This document shows, in pieces, positions 8,859 to 17,233 of a stretch of 64,000 nt of DNA. The stretch is taken from assembly GCA_043720395.1 (NCBI GenBank), contig JAYSSR010000040.1, forward strand, positions 1 to 64,000, given 5' to 3'. Both the position numbers and the translations under genes were made by a program. Within the stretch, counting starts at the first letter, position 1. Every line of letters starts with the position of its first letter. The notes under the pieces are model-generated. The model had not been told where the DNA came from. It searched no databases and saw only the letters and a list, made by a program, of their open reading frames with translations. Source of the DNA: JANOYY01 sp043720395 (GTDB lineage: Bacteria; Actinomycetota; Acidimicrobiia; Acidimicrobiales; JANYDT01).

Positions 8859-9896
8859 GCTCGTCGAGGGTGTTGTTGTTGCGCGATCGCACCAGAAGGG
8901 TGTGGAGAACCGAGTTGCTCCGTCGATGTAGAACACCTTTGCGATGGATTGGTGATGAGCAGCCAGCGCCGTTGTTTCGCGGACCACGGTAACCGCGTCA
9001 ATGTCAATGCCGGCTCGCACGAGTGAGTCCGTGGTCTGTACAGCAGAGCGAATCGCCGCGCTGAGACCGTGACCGCTCAACGGGTCGAGGAACAGAGCGG
9101 CGTCGCCGATCTCGTGTACGCCCGGCACGGGGGTGCGTGCGCTCACAGAGGGGGTCGCGTCGACGATCGCCGAGATATCGAACGCGCAACCAGTGAGTTC
9201 TTTGAGCAACGACGCTTGACCGGTCATCGTTCGAAGTCGTTCGGTGAGCTCGCGATGCGCGACGGGCGAGGTGACCGCAACGATGAACGCTCCCCGGTCG
9301 TGTCTCGTGGCCCAGATCCATCCATCACGCAGGGCTTCGATGCAGAGGTGCGCGGGCAGCGCCTCATTCGACGTCTCGAAGCGGGCGAGTAGCGCGATGG
9401 TGCGCGGCGCAAGCTTCCTCCGGCGGGCACCGAGCGTGCCGGTCCGCCCCGCTGCCACGATCACCGAACGCGACACGATGTCCAACCCATTTACCGAAGT
9501 AACGATTCGATGACTTCGAGCATTGTTCGACCCTTCGATAGCGCTCACTCGTCCGAGCACCAGTCGCGCTCCGGCGCGCACGGCGAAGGCGCGCAAGGAG
9601 GAATCGAGCGAGGAGCGGTCGACGAGGAGCTGTTCGACGCGGACCGGTGGAGCAGCAGCGTCCGACGGGCGCCACCTGACGCACATGGATTCTGCGACCT
9701 GAACTGCATCGGCAAGAATTTCCCGACCAGCGAGGTCGACGAGTAGCCGATACGCGTCGAGAGTCAGTGTCTGGAGCTCCGTAACGACCGGTCGGCGATG
9801 GTCCACGAGGACGGTGTCGATGCCAGCAGCGGCGAGACGCGCCGCAGCGATGGACCCAGCTGGTCCGGCTCCGACCACGACGACGTCGGCAGTCAC
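8853..9896 (-). CDS. LodB/GoxB-like FAD-dependent oxidoreductase (predicted quinone-cofactor maturase)
   Basis: A 347-residue flavoprotein with an N-terminal dinucleotide fold (VVVGAGPAGSIAA) and a later GD motif, EIGDAALFLDPLSGHGLSAA, typical of PHBH/geranylgeranyl-reductase/halogenase-type monooxygenases. Within that superfamily, LodB, GoxB and QhpG hydroxylate the tryptophan that becomes the CTQ cofactor of a partner oxidase or dehydrogenase. That role is inferred from the neighbours: LodA-like genes and a radical SAM maturase upstream. The start is GTG. It is the last gene of the operon, with a 58-bp gap after the radical SAM gene, and it overlaps the convergent cyclase gene by 6 bp. Confidence 0.65.
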   Translation of the reverse strand: MTADVVVVGAGPAGSIAAARLAAAGIDTVLVDHRRPVVTELQTLTLDAYRLLVDLAGREILADAVQVAESMCVRWRPSDAAAPPVRVEQLLVDRSSLDSSLRAFAVRAGARLVLGRVSAIEGSNNARSHRIVTSVNGLDIVSRSVIVAAGRTGTLGARRRKLAPRTIALLARFETSNEALPAHLCIEALRDGWIWATRHDRGAFIVAVTSPVAHRELTERLRTMTGQASLLKELTGCAFDISAIVDATPSVSARTPVPGVHEIGDAALFLDPLSGHGLSAAIRSAVQTTDSLVRAGIDIDAVTVVRETTALAAHHQSIAKVFYIDGATRFSTPFWCDRATTTPSTSS

Positions 9897-9949
9897 GGGC
9901 GGTCAGCCAAATACCGACGAATAGTGCATCGCCGCAAAGTTCCGCTTGC

Positions 9950-9966
9950 GTGCACTAACAGTGCAC
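9950..9966. other. Small hairpin at the radical SAM stop codon
   Basis: GTGCACT-AAC-AGTGCAC is a 7-bp perfect stem with a 3-nt loop. It spans the last codons and the TAG stop of the radical SAM gene, just before the only sizeable gap (58 bp) in the operon. It has no T-run, so it is not a simple terminator. It could modulate expression of the downstream flavoprotein or be chance. Confidence 0.4.
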
Positions 9967-11343
9967 GTCATCGCGGGCAAACCATCTCGGGTGACGCGTC
10001 GCGACTTCGACGTAGGTGACGAGACAATGCTCAAGCCAGCCTCGGACGAAATCGCAGGCATGACGTCCGCGAGCGAGCACCTCGTGATGGCAACCGCCTC
10101 CGCACAGGTAACGGGCCCAGCAGCTCCGACACGGCTCCTGGTGGTCGACGTGACGTTCCGCGAGCCAGGTTGCCCGCGCGCCATTGTCCCAGCCGGATTC
10201 CACGTCGCCCATCCGTGCCGCGTTGGATCCGACGAAGCGATGGCAGGCCGACGCCGCACCGTTCGCGTCGACGCCGAGATACGCCGCGCCGGCGCCGCAG
10301 GGGAACGGGCGATGCGCACCGGCATGGATCAGCTGGAGGGCGCTCGTGACGTTGGTGAACGGATACCGCTCGCCACGAGCGAGTCGCCGGACGAATTCGT
10401 CGCTGCAATCGATGAGTGCGTGGAGCAGCCGATCGAGGTCCGGTTCTTGCAACTCGCCCGTTCCGGTAGGCGTAGCAAGCGCAGGTGCGAAGCCGACCCC
10501 GTGGAATCCGAGGGCAACAAGTCCGTCGAGAGTGTTGCGGAGGTCCAAATTCTGTGGAGTCACCGTTGCCCGGGCGGTTACCTGCATCCGACCTTGGCGG
10601 GCCAGCATCGGTTCGATGGCGTGCAATATGCGCGCATATGTTCCGACCCCGCTCTTTGTCGGCCGTTGGCGGTCGTGCACCTCGCCAATGCCGTCGATCG
10701 ACACCGTCACGGCGAAGCCGTGCTCATCGAACAGGTCGATGTCGGCTGACCGGATCACGGTTCCATTCGTTGTGATGGAGAACGTGCACGTGACACCCAG
10801 TGCCCGGGCACGATCGCTCGCGTACGTGGTCAGTTCGTGCACGACGCGACGATTCGCGAGTGGCTCGCCGCCCATGAACGCGATCCCGATCCGATCGCCC
10901 GGTCGACAATCCGTGAGCAGTCGATCGATCGCCGCTCGGCCGGTTTGGATCTCCATATTCGATGGCTCACCGCCGAAATCTCCGCCGTCTGCGTAGCAGT
11001 ACGTACAACCGAGATTGCACTGCTGAGCGACGGCAAGGGATAGGTAGCGGACCGGCGGAATCGGGCCGGCACCGGTGGTGATCGCATCGCGGCTGTTTAG
11101 ACCGAGTTCCGTCAAGCGGGTCGGAAGCGACGTCTCGTTCGTGTCGACGAGCGATTGCAGCTCGCGGTGCAGCTCCGCGTCGATGTCGTACACGCGTGAT
11201 CCATCCGGCACGAGGACGTGGTGACCGACGCTCGACGTGAATGGATGCAGCTGCGGCGAACCAGGAGGGGGCGATCGGCGGCCATGTTCCGTCACGGACA
11301 AAGGATGCTCCGGCCGACGCTTCGTGAGGATGACGGGAGTCAC
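9955..11343 (-). CDS. Radical SAM/SPASM peptide or protein maturase
   Basis: A 462-residue enzyme with the radical SAM cluster motif CNLGCTYC (C109, C113, C116) after SLAVAQQ, an MGGEPL motif (~156-161) and ITTNGT. The C-terminal SPASM domain has many cysteines: CGAGAAYLGV, ACHRF, CRSCWARYLCGGGCHHE and HACDF. The CHRF and CGGGCHHE signatures recall maturases such as QhpD/PeaB, which build thioether crosslinks in the gamma subunit of quinohemoprotein amine dehydrogenase. The likely substrate is a product of the two genes upstream. The GTG start overlaps the preceding stop by 4 bp, implying coupled translation. The protein ends in Cys. Confidence 0.85.
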   Translation of the reverse strand: MTPVILTKRRPEHPLSVTEHGRRSPPPGSPQLHPFTSSVGHHVLVPDGSRVYDIDAELHRELQSLVDTNETSLPTRLTELGLNSRDAITTGAGPIPPVRYLSLAVAQQCNLGCTYCYADGGDFGGEPSNMEIQTGRAAIDRLLTDCRPGDRIGIAFMGGEPLANRRVVHELTTYASDRARALGVTCTFSITTNGTVIRSADIDLFDEHGFAVTVSIDGIGEVHDRQRPTKSGVGTYARILHAIEPMLARQGRMQVTARATVTPQNLDLRNTLDGLVALGFHGVGFAPALATPTGTGELQEPDLDRLLHALIDCSDEFVRRLARGERYPFTNVTSALQLIHAGAHRPFPCGAGAAYLGVDANGAASACHRFVGSNAARMGDVESGWDNGARATWLAERHVDHQEPCRSCWARYLCGGGCHHEVLARGRHACDFVRGWLEHCLVTYVEVATRHPRWFARDDVHC

Positions 11344-13103
11344 GACGCGCTGGGATCGGTCCAGTACGGCACCGCGATGCCGCGGCGGGCGAGCGCGTCG
11401 GCCAGGGTCCGAAGCTGCGTCATCGAGGTGCGGGCGGCGTCGACCTGGTCCTGGCCTTCGTGTGCATGCCCCGCTGCTTCGTCGGTATAGGCGACCTGAA
11501 GGTCAGCAAGTACCTGCGCGAACGCGTCCAATGCGGCCGTGCACTCGGCCGCGGTCCCGATCCGGAACGGCCGTCGATACGGAGCATTTTCGCCGTCGGG
11601 ATACATCTCGATGATTCTCTGCACCTCTCGGAATCGTTCGAAGTGTTCGTTGCCGTCGGTGTCGATTCGCACCGCGAGTTGGAGTAGGTCCGAGACATCA
11701 GCGGTGTTTTCAAGTGTAGCAACCGTCCTCGAATATGCTGTATCAATTCCTCCACCGGGGCGTTCGATTTCGATGAATTCAGCGATCAGTTCACGCGTGA
11801 GAGGACGCAGCGATCGCGGACGCCTTCCCATCACCCCTGTGACTGGGTCCGGGTTCGGGACGGTAAGGGAAGGCGTCAGCACCGGCGTGTAGCGAGATCC
11901 GGCGGGATAGTGACCGGCTCGATCGAGGCCCCAGAGCATGCGGTTCGCCCAACGCAAATGCTGCATCTCGCCGACCGCAACGATCAGCAGATACTGCCTG
12001 ATGACCTGCACGTCTCCGACGAGGTTCGGCCAGAGCGAAGCGTCGACCTCGTCGGGTGAGCGGACGCTGAAGTATGCGGTCAGGTATTCGAGGGCCAGCG
12101 TGAGTTCCATCGGAGCAAGGTCTGATTCGAGCACGGCCACAAGGTCGATCGGTGTCGCGTAGGCGTGACGCATTTCCGTGAGGAGCTGCAGATATGTGGC
12201 GCCGATTTCGTGGCCATTCACGACGAACGGCAATTCCTTCCACCGCGCGTTCATCTCGAAGTGGTCCATCTCGAAGGGGCGGTTTGCGCCGTCGGTCGCG
12301 CCGGCCGCAACCCTCCCGGCAACCGTGCGATCGGATCGCAGCCAATCGAGCCGGATCGACGCCTCGTTCGCGTGCGTCGATTGCTGATCGGCGATGAGCG
12401 TGTCCGACGGTCCGAACACCACGTCCGGGTGGTTCGATGCCCAGTAGTGACAACCGCAGTCCCGGAAGTCATGGGACCACGGGTTGCACATACTCATCGT
12501 GAGCTCACCCGGCTTGAACGAGGCGTCGATCACGCCCGCCGGATCGACGAAGTGCCGACGGAACCCGTTCAGTACGACGGTCGGCGCAACGCCGGTGCCG
12601 TTTTCGTCCCGGGCCAAGAGCGCGATCGTCAGTGGGATGTTGGCCTCGATCCCTCGCACGAGACGCCACACCAGCTCACCGTCGTAGGGCTGGCTCTGGG
12701 AGTCGCGCATGGAGAACCGCTTGCCGTGCTGTTCGAACCACTCGAGATACCAGCGTCCCGACGCAAGCGGATTCGGCTCGCCGATGTTCTGCTCGAACGC
12801 GCTGAGAAGGTCCTTCACCCATTGCTTCGAACTGTTCGCCGGAAGCGCTGGGTCGTCGATGGAGTCGAGGTAGGCGAGTCGTGCACCCTGCTGGAACGCG
12901 AGCGTGCCCGGATTGGGGAGCAGCGGTGTGGTGACGAACTGGAACACGAGGCCCGGGAAGAAGCGACGATCAAGCTCGCGTACGTCCCACTCGAGGCCCG
13001 GGAAGCAATTCGCAACGCCGGCTTCGAGCCTTGTACTTACCGGGTTGCCCACGATCTGGACCGCGGCGCGAGCGGTGAGATTGCGGGGCATGATGCCGCT
13101 CAT
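11340..13103 (-). CDS. LodA C-terminal-like protein fused to a ferritin-like domain
   Basis: A 587-residue protein in two parts. Residues ~20-230 hold NCFPGLEWDVRELDRRFFPG and PGELTMSMCNPWSHDFRDC followed by GCHYWASNHPD, patterns I associate with the C-terminal half of LodA/GoxA CTQ oxidases, where a Cys and a Trp are crosslinked. Candidate residues are C206, C216, C218, W209 and W221. From ~330 the sequence turns into a VioB-type ferritin-like helical domain (MELTLALEYLTAYFSV; AVGEMQHLRWANRMLW). The ATG overlaps the preceding gene by 4 bp. No signal peptide. The LodA link is from memory of motifs and needs a profile search; a quinone cofactor is inferred from the maturases next door. Confidence 0.55.
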   Translation of the reverse strand: MSGIMPRNLTARAAVQIVGNPVSTRLEAGVANCFPGLEWDVRELDRRFFPGLVFQFVTTPLLPNPGTLAFQQGARLAYLDSIDDPALPANSSKQWVKDLLSAFEQNIGEPNPLASGRWYLEWFEQHGKRFSMRDSQSQPYDGELVWRLVRGIEANIPLTIALLARDENGTGVAPTVVLNGFRRHFVDPAGVIDASFKPGELTMSMCNPWSHDFRDCGCHYWASNHPDVVFGPSDTLIADQQSTHANEASIRLDWLRSDRTVAGRVAAGATDGANRPFEMDHFEMNARWKELPFVVNGHEIGATYLQLLTEMRHAYATPIDLVAVLESDLAPMELTLALEYLTAYFSVRSPDEVDASLWPNLVGDVQVIRQYLLIVAVGEMQHLRWANRMLWGLDRAGHYPAGSRYTPVLTPSLTVPNPDPVTGVMGRRPRSLRPLTRELIAEFIEIERPGGGIDTAYSRTVATLENTADVSDLLQLAVRIDTDGNEHFERFREVQRIIEMYPDGENAPYRRPFRIGTAAECTAALDAFAQVLADLQVAYTDEAAGHAHEGQDQVDAARTSMTQLRTLADALARRGIAVPYWTDPSAS

Positions 13104-14815
13104 GATGTGACCTCTGCGGTTTGGCTGGTGGGTCCCGGGGCGCTCGTGACACCCGTGATCGAATCGGTGGTGATGGCGACACCCGGTGTGGACAGCAGCT
13201 CGATGAGCCCGAGGAGCAGCTGGTATTGGCGGCGTCCTATAGAGAGCGCGAAGAAGTTTGCGTCGCGCATATACGGCGGCATGCGCATGTCGTGCAGCTT
13301 GCTTTCCTGCTGACGCGGGTCACGGAGTGCCTTCCCGTCGACGTGTGCTGGATCGATTGGCAGCACCGGCCAGTCAGCCGTCGTGCCGAACGGCGGACGT
13401 ACGACGTCGTGGACATGCGGTCCGCGTCGTCGCAGGAAGCTGATCAACTGCTCGCGTTGCATCAGCGGGCCGTGCACCACCTCCATCACCTCGGTGTACG
13501 GAAGCTGCGTCGACGCGGCTATCGGGCCGAATTCGTTGTCGGACTGTTCTGACACCACAAGCTCGGGTGTCACGTCGACGTACGGTTTGTCGTCTTTGGT
13601 GAAGCTCTGCGGACCGAATTTCGGCTGCGGGACCGGTGGCGGATCGCCGCCCAGTCGGCCAAGGTTCTCCTGGATTGCTCGTGTACGGGCGGCGTCGAGA
13701 TTCAACATGCTCGACGTCTCAAATGCCCGCTGAAACAGATCGACGACCTCCTCGACAACCGCGTCGAAGTCGTCTGTCCCGACGAGCGGCGGTGGCAACT
13801 CACGTTCGGCGAGATCGTCGGCGATCGAATAGACGGGTCGACGGTCCGGTGCGTAGTCAGGCGGTCCGGTGAAAAAGCGCGCACGGGCCTCGAAGCGGCG
13901 GTGACGCCACGCGACGTAGGCGATCAGCACACCATCGCTGGTGTCGTCGACAACGCTCCAGGAACGACTGTCACCGACGTTTGCGCCATCGTAACCATCC
14001 TGGGGCTGTGAGTCCTCCCACTCGCCATTCAGCATCACGTATTGCGACCACGGTGTGTCGGCGTTGAGGAAGCGATTCTGCGGTGGAACGATCTCATGGA
14101 TGCGGCCGTAGTCAGTGATGTGCGCCTCGGCGAGCCCCGGCACGACCGGTGATGCCGGTGCCTTGTTCGCCATTGGCGGGCCGTACACAGCGCCGCTCGG
14201 AGGAGTGAAGCGGACCCGCAGAATGCTCGGGTCCGCGCCAGCGATCGATGCCTTGTCGACCGGACGTATCACCTGCACGGAGCCCAGCGGGATCGGCCGA
14301 TCGTGTGGCACGAGCGGCACCTGACCGCTCGTGTGCGGACTGATGGCAAGCAGCGGGTGCGGTTGGTTGTCGTCGCCATGGATGTGCACCCGTGCGATGA
14401 AAGCGCACGTCGGCGACCCTGTTCGACGCTCTGCCTTACGGTTGGCCGCGGTGACGGCGAAACCGAAATGTGATGTCGTGACACCGAGGTCTTTCATCAG
14501 CGCCAGATTCATCGGTCGATCCTGGCTTTCGGAGGTGTCCGCGTCGCGGACCGTGGCCCAGAGCTCGAAGAATGGCGCGACCGGGCGGATCTCGCCATTC
14601 GCGTCCTTGAAGTTGACGATCGCCGTGACGTAGGGCTCTGCCGAGCCATCTGCGGCAACTCGTAGCGAAACGTCCGGTTTGATCATGATGTGCGAGCCAC
14701 CGTGCGGATCGGTATTCGCGACCCAGACATAGGACTCGACGGGCTCGGCCGCTCCGCCAACGCGTGCGACCGCGTTGGGAGGGAGGATGTACAGCTCCTC
14801 CAAAATGAGGGTCAT
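13100..14815 (-). CDS. LodA N-terminal-like protein (predicted partner subunit)
   Basis: A 571-residue protein. Its opening (YILPPNAVARVGGAAEPVES, then NFKDANGEIRPVAPFFELWA) resembles the start of LodA/GoxA oxidases, which read roughly PPIGIARVGNS and FKDxxGxIKRQAARF. Further on, FFTGPPDYAPDRRPVYSIAD and MPPYMRDANFFALSIGRRQY also recall LodA-like proteins. It lacks the Cys/Trp crosslink region, which the next gene appears to carry, so the two may form one split oxidase. Only one Cys was noted (SPTCAF). No signal peptide or membrane segment. The ATG overlaps the preceding flavoprotein stop by 4 bp. The similarity is weak and the function inferred. Confidence 0.5.
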   Translation of the reverse strand: MTLILEELYILPPNAVARVGGAAEPVESYVWVANTDPHGGSHIMIKPDVSLRVAADGSAEPYVTAIVNFKDANGEIRPVAPFFELWATVRDADTSESQDRPMNLALMKDLGVTTSHFGFAVTAANRKAERRTGSPTCAFIARVHIHGDDNQPHPLLAISPHTSGQVPLVPHDRPIPLGSVQVIRPVDKASIAGADPSILRVRFTPPSGAVYGPPMANKAPASPVVPGLAEAHITDYGRIHEIVPPQNRFLNADTPWSQYVMLNGEWEDSQPQDGYDGANVGDSRSWSVVDDTSDGVLIAYVAWRHRRFEARARFFTGPPDYAPDRRPVYSIADDLAERELPPPLVGTDDFDAVVEEVVDLFQRAFETSSMLNLDAARTRAIQENLGRLGGDPPPVPQPKFGPQSFTKDDKPYVDVTPELVVSEQSDNEFGPIAASTQLPYTEVMEVVHGPLMQREQLISFLRRRGPHVHDVVRPPFGTTADWPVLPIDPAHVDGKALRDPRQQESKLHDMRMPPYMRDANFFALSIGRRQYQLLLGLIELLSTPGVAITTDSITGVTSAPGPTSQTAEVTS

Positions 14816-16371
14816 CGGTTCCCCACGCTGACGATGGGCATCGCGATCAGCGCTGAGAGATCCGGTCCGTCGTCGAGGCGTGGCTCGGGGGGATCGGCTG
14901 GTGAGATTGATTGGGCGTAGTGGAACAGGTTCTTCGGGTCGTACTTCTGCTTGATCGCGAGCAGAGTCGCGAACGAGCCTCCCCAGTAGCGCCAGCGGTA
15001 GTCGGGCGTGCCCTTACGCGGGTAGTTCTGGTACGAATGGCCGTTGGTCATGGGGGTGATGAGCTCCACGAAACCGTTGAGGTAGTCGTTTGCGGCCGTG
15101 TGCTCGTCGCCCGTCATCCAGAACACATCGACGAACATGTCCATGTCGACATTTCGATGGACAAATGCGTTGTCATGCTCGGGAACGTCTGAAATGGCGC
15201 CGCCATACGGCTCGAATACGACGGTCGTCCACGGGTTCGGCGACTCCAGGAATCGCTCGACGACGGTTTGCCATTCGGCCTTCGTGATCGGGCGGTCGAC
15301 GTAAGCGGAACTCTTGTCTTCGCGACCGAGGTCCGGCACCTCGGGGATCTCGCGCGGCCAGCTCAGGAGGTGGTCATTGAGGGAAAGGTAGGAGCCGGTC
15401 ATGTCGACGTCTTGAGTCACGCCACTGGTCGCGAGCAGCGGCGCAATCGCCGCTCGACCCTCGGTCGCGCTGCCGACGAACGTGCCGCGCATCATGAGAA
15501 GTGGCGAGCCCATCTGCGTCGGGTCGGGAGTGTCGACGGCGAGGAACGACATGTAGCCGATGCGCGGATCGCAGCCCCGCATGTACTGCTCCTGCATCAC
15601 GACCATGGCCGCCGCTGCGTCGCCGGAGCTGTCGGCGTTCCACTTGAAGCCGAAGCCGTACAGCGCGTCGGGCCCGAGATGCTGCAGCCGATACCGGACC
15701 TCAAGCAGAACGGCGAAGTTGTTGCCCGTGCCGCCACGAACCGCCCAGTAGAGGTCCGCGTTGGTGTTTGCATCGGCAATCACGATGCGCCCGTCGAAGA
15801 GCATGAGGCGCATCGACTCGACGTTGTCGCAATTCATCCCGTACGTGCGTGACGTGAAGCCGAACCCGCCTCCCTGCATGAAGCCGGCCACGCACACGTC
15901 CGGGCAGCCGCCGCCGGGCACGTGCAGGTCGTAGTCGTTGAGCACCGAGTTGAGGTGTCCGAAGTTCGTACCGGCGCCGACCACCGCAGTGGGGTTCGGA
16001 CCCGTCGGGTCCTCGACGACGGCGTAGCAGAACTTGCTCATGTCAATCACGAGCCCGGTGTTCGCGGAGAAGCCCGCCGTACTGTGACCTCCGGAGCGCA
16101 CGACGAACCAGATGTCGTTCGTCTGTGCCCATGCGAGGCAGGCGGCCACATCAGATGGGACTTCGCAGAACGCGATCAGCAGCGGCCACGGTGAGAACGC
16201 GTGGTTGCTCAACTGTCTGGCGGCGTCGTAGCCCGGGTCGTCGGACGTCACGACGGTACCCTGCATGGCGAGACGCAACGCCGATACTTCGTCGGCGGTA
16301 AGTGTCACGCCAGGTGGTGTTCGCAGGCCGAGGCGATACTCCAATTGCAGACGACGCTTGCTCTTGCTCAT
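14812..16371 (-). CDS. Berberine-bridge-enzyme-type FAD-dependent oxidase (bicovalent flavin)
   Basis: A 519-residue PCMH-type flavoprotein. Both attachment residues of a bicovalent 8-alpha-histidyl, 6-S-cysteinyl FAD are visible: VVRSGGHSTAGFS (His) and VPGGGCPDVCVAGFMQGGGFG (Cys). The C-terminal BBE segment YWGGSFATLLAIKQKYDPKN-LF is also present. The start was placed at ATG (MSKSKRRLQL) because GGAGGGG sits 7 bp upstream; the open frame continues upstream without family sequence. Such enzymes oxidise alcohols, amines or sugars with oxygen. It is the first gene of the operon, so the operon promoter should lie in 16372-16480, though I could not identify -35/-10 boxes. Its substrate is unknown. 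Confidence 0.85.
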   Translation of the reverse strand: MSKSKRRLQLEYRLGLRTPPGVTLTADEVSALRLAMQGTVVTSDDPGYDAARQLSNHAFSPWPLLIAFCEVPSDVAACLAWAQTNDIWFVVRSGGHSTAGFSANTGLVIDMSKFCYAVVEDPTGPNPTAVVGAGTNFGHLNSVLNDYDLHVPGGGCPDVCVAGFMQGGGFGFTSRTYGMNCDNVESMRLMLFDGRIVIADANTNADLYWAVRGGTGNNFAVLLEVRYRLQHLGPDALYGFGFKWNADSSGDAAAAMVVMQEQYMRGCDPRIGYMSFLAVDTPDPTQMGSPLLMMRGTFVGSATEGRAAIAPLLATSGVTQDVDMTGSYLSLNDHLLSWPREIPEVPDLGREDKSSAYVDRPITKAEWQTVVERFLESPNPWTTVVFEPYGGAISDVPEHDNAFVHRNVDMDMFVDVFWMTGDEHTAANDYLNGFVELITPMTNGHSYQNYPRKGTPDYRWRYWGGSFATLLAIKQKYDPKNLFHYAQSISPADPPEPRLDDGPDLSALIAMPIVSVGNR

Positions 16372-16479
16372 TTGTGTGCCCCTCCGTTGTGCGGTGCTAG
16401 GAAACCTACCCAGAATCACGTCGTCGCGCCTTTGATGGTTCTCGGACCGACGAGTTCGTTGGGGATGGACAATGCACGT

Positions 16480-16718
16480 GTGAGCGCGACCGCGAATGTG
16501 CGAGTGTCCGACGGGGCCAGATGAGTCTCCCTTCCGAGGCCCGCCATCGGTGGGGGATCGAAGACGGTGGCGCTGTCGGGGTGATCGACCTCGGCGGCGC
16601 TCTGCTGCTTGTGCCCGGTGGTCGTGAGGCCGCGAGAGCGGCGCTGCGACAGGCGGTCGGCGAAGGTCGGCACAAGAAGGCCGTCGCATTGTTGACCGAC
16701 CCCGATCTGGCGAGCTGA
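16480..16718 (+). pseudogene. AbrB/VapB-type antitoxin gene with a 1-bp frameshift
   Basis: From the GTG at 16480 the first frame reads VSATANVRVSD; the following frame reads RGQMSLPSEARHRWGI, then DGGAVGVIDLGGALLLVPGG and a C-terminal ALLTDPDLAS. Together they make a complete SpoVT-AbrB DNA-binding antitoxin (~79 residues) if one base is restored near 16512. As it stands the frame breaks inside the DNA-binding domain. Internal reinitiation at ATG 16521 would give 65 residues lacking the first strand. It sits immediately upstream of a similarly broken PIN toxin. Confidence 0.6.
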
Positions 16719-17172
16719 CGTCGCCAGCGAGCGAACGTCTGTTGCTCGACGACCGTTCGTTGCTCGCTCATCTTCTCGGAAAACGCGTCCAAACCGTTGG
16801 TCGCTTTGCAGCGTCGTCGTTCGATTTCGACAACCGGGCTCTGGTACTACCGCCTCTGTCACGCCGTTCGGTCCGACTCGGTCACCGGGGCGCTGTCCGG
16901 TCCGTTTGCTGCCGCCGAGCCGCATATCAAGGCGAGGGCAGCGTCCGCGCTTCTTCGGTTGCCTGATGACGTTGGTTTGACGAGCGTCCGAGCGCTTGCG
17001 CCGGTGATGGCCGATTTGCTGGAACGACATCGGCTGAACGCTTTGTCGTTAGAGGCTTTGGCCGCGGCGATCTCGCCTCGGGGCGGATATCGCACTCACG
17101 ATCGGGAGCGAGAATCCGACGCTGCTTGCGGCCGCCCGGAGCGAAGGTGTTCGCGTCCACCACGTACGGTCT
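16719..17172 (+). pseudogene. PIN-domain (VapC-like) toxin gene, broken in three frames
   Basis: Three consecutive plus-strand frames together give one PIN-like protein. They are SERLLLDDRSLLAHLLG (to ~16820), STTGLWYYRLCHAVRSDSVT through PDDVGLTSVRALAPVMADLL and LNALSLEALAAA (to ~17080), then ADIALTIGSENPTLLAAARS and EGVRVHHVR. At least two frameshifts separate them and the natural stop is unclear. The order antitoxin-toxin with nearly abutting genes is that of VapBC modules. PIN toxins cut RNA with a cluster of acidic residues; this copy cannot make a full-length product. Confidence 0.6.
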
Positions 17173-17202
17173 GACGCGCGAGGCGTGTCACAAACTCGAC
17201 CC

Positions 17203-17233
17203 TCACGATGTGTCGCTCAACACAACATCGTGA
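17203..17233. other. Inverted repeat (hairpin) downstream of the decayed toxin
   Basis: TCACGATGT and ACATCGTGA form a perfect 9-bp stem around a 13-nt loop. It lies between the toxin remnant and the convergent acyl-CoA dehydrogenase end. No T-run follows, so it may be a rho-independent terminator remnant or a protein-binding site. The remaining stretch to 17390 shows nothing else. Confidence 0.4.

Noticed and set aside
12165..13313. Long plus-strand open frame (382 codons) opposite the ferritin-like and LodA-N-like genes
   Set aside because: Antisense to two coupled genes, no family motifs, composition typical of shadow frames.
11340..14815. RiPP precursor hypothesis for the radical SAM enzyme
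   Set aside because: No short open frame with a leader-core pattern exists between or beside the operon genes in this window; a precursor elsewhere cannot be excluded.
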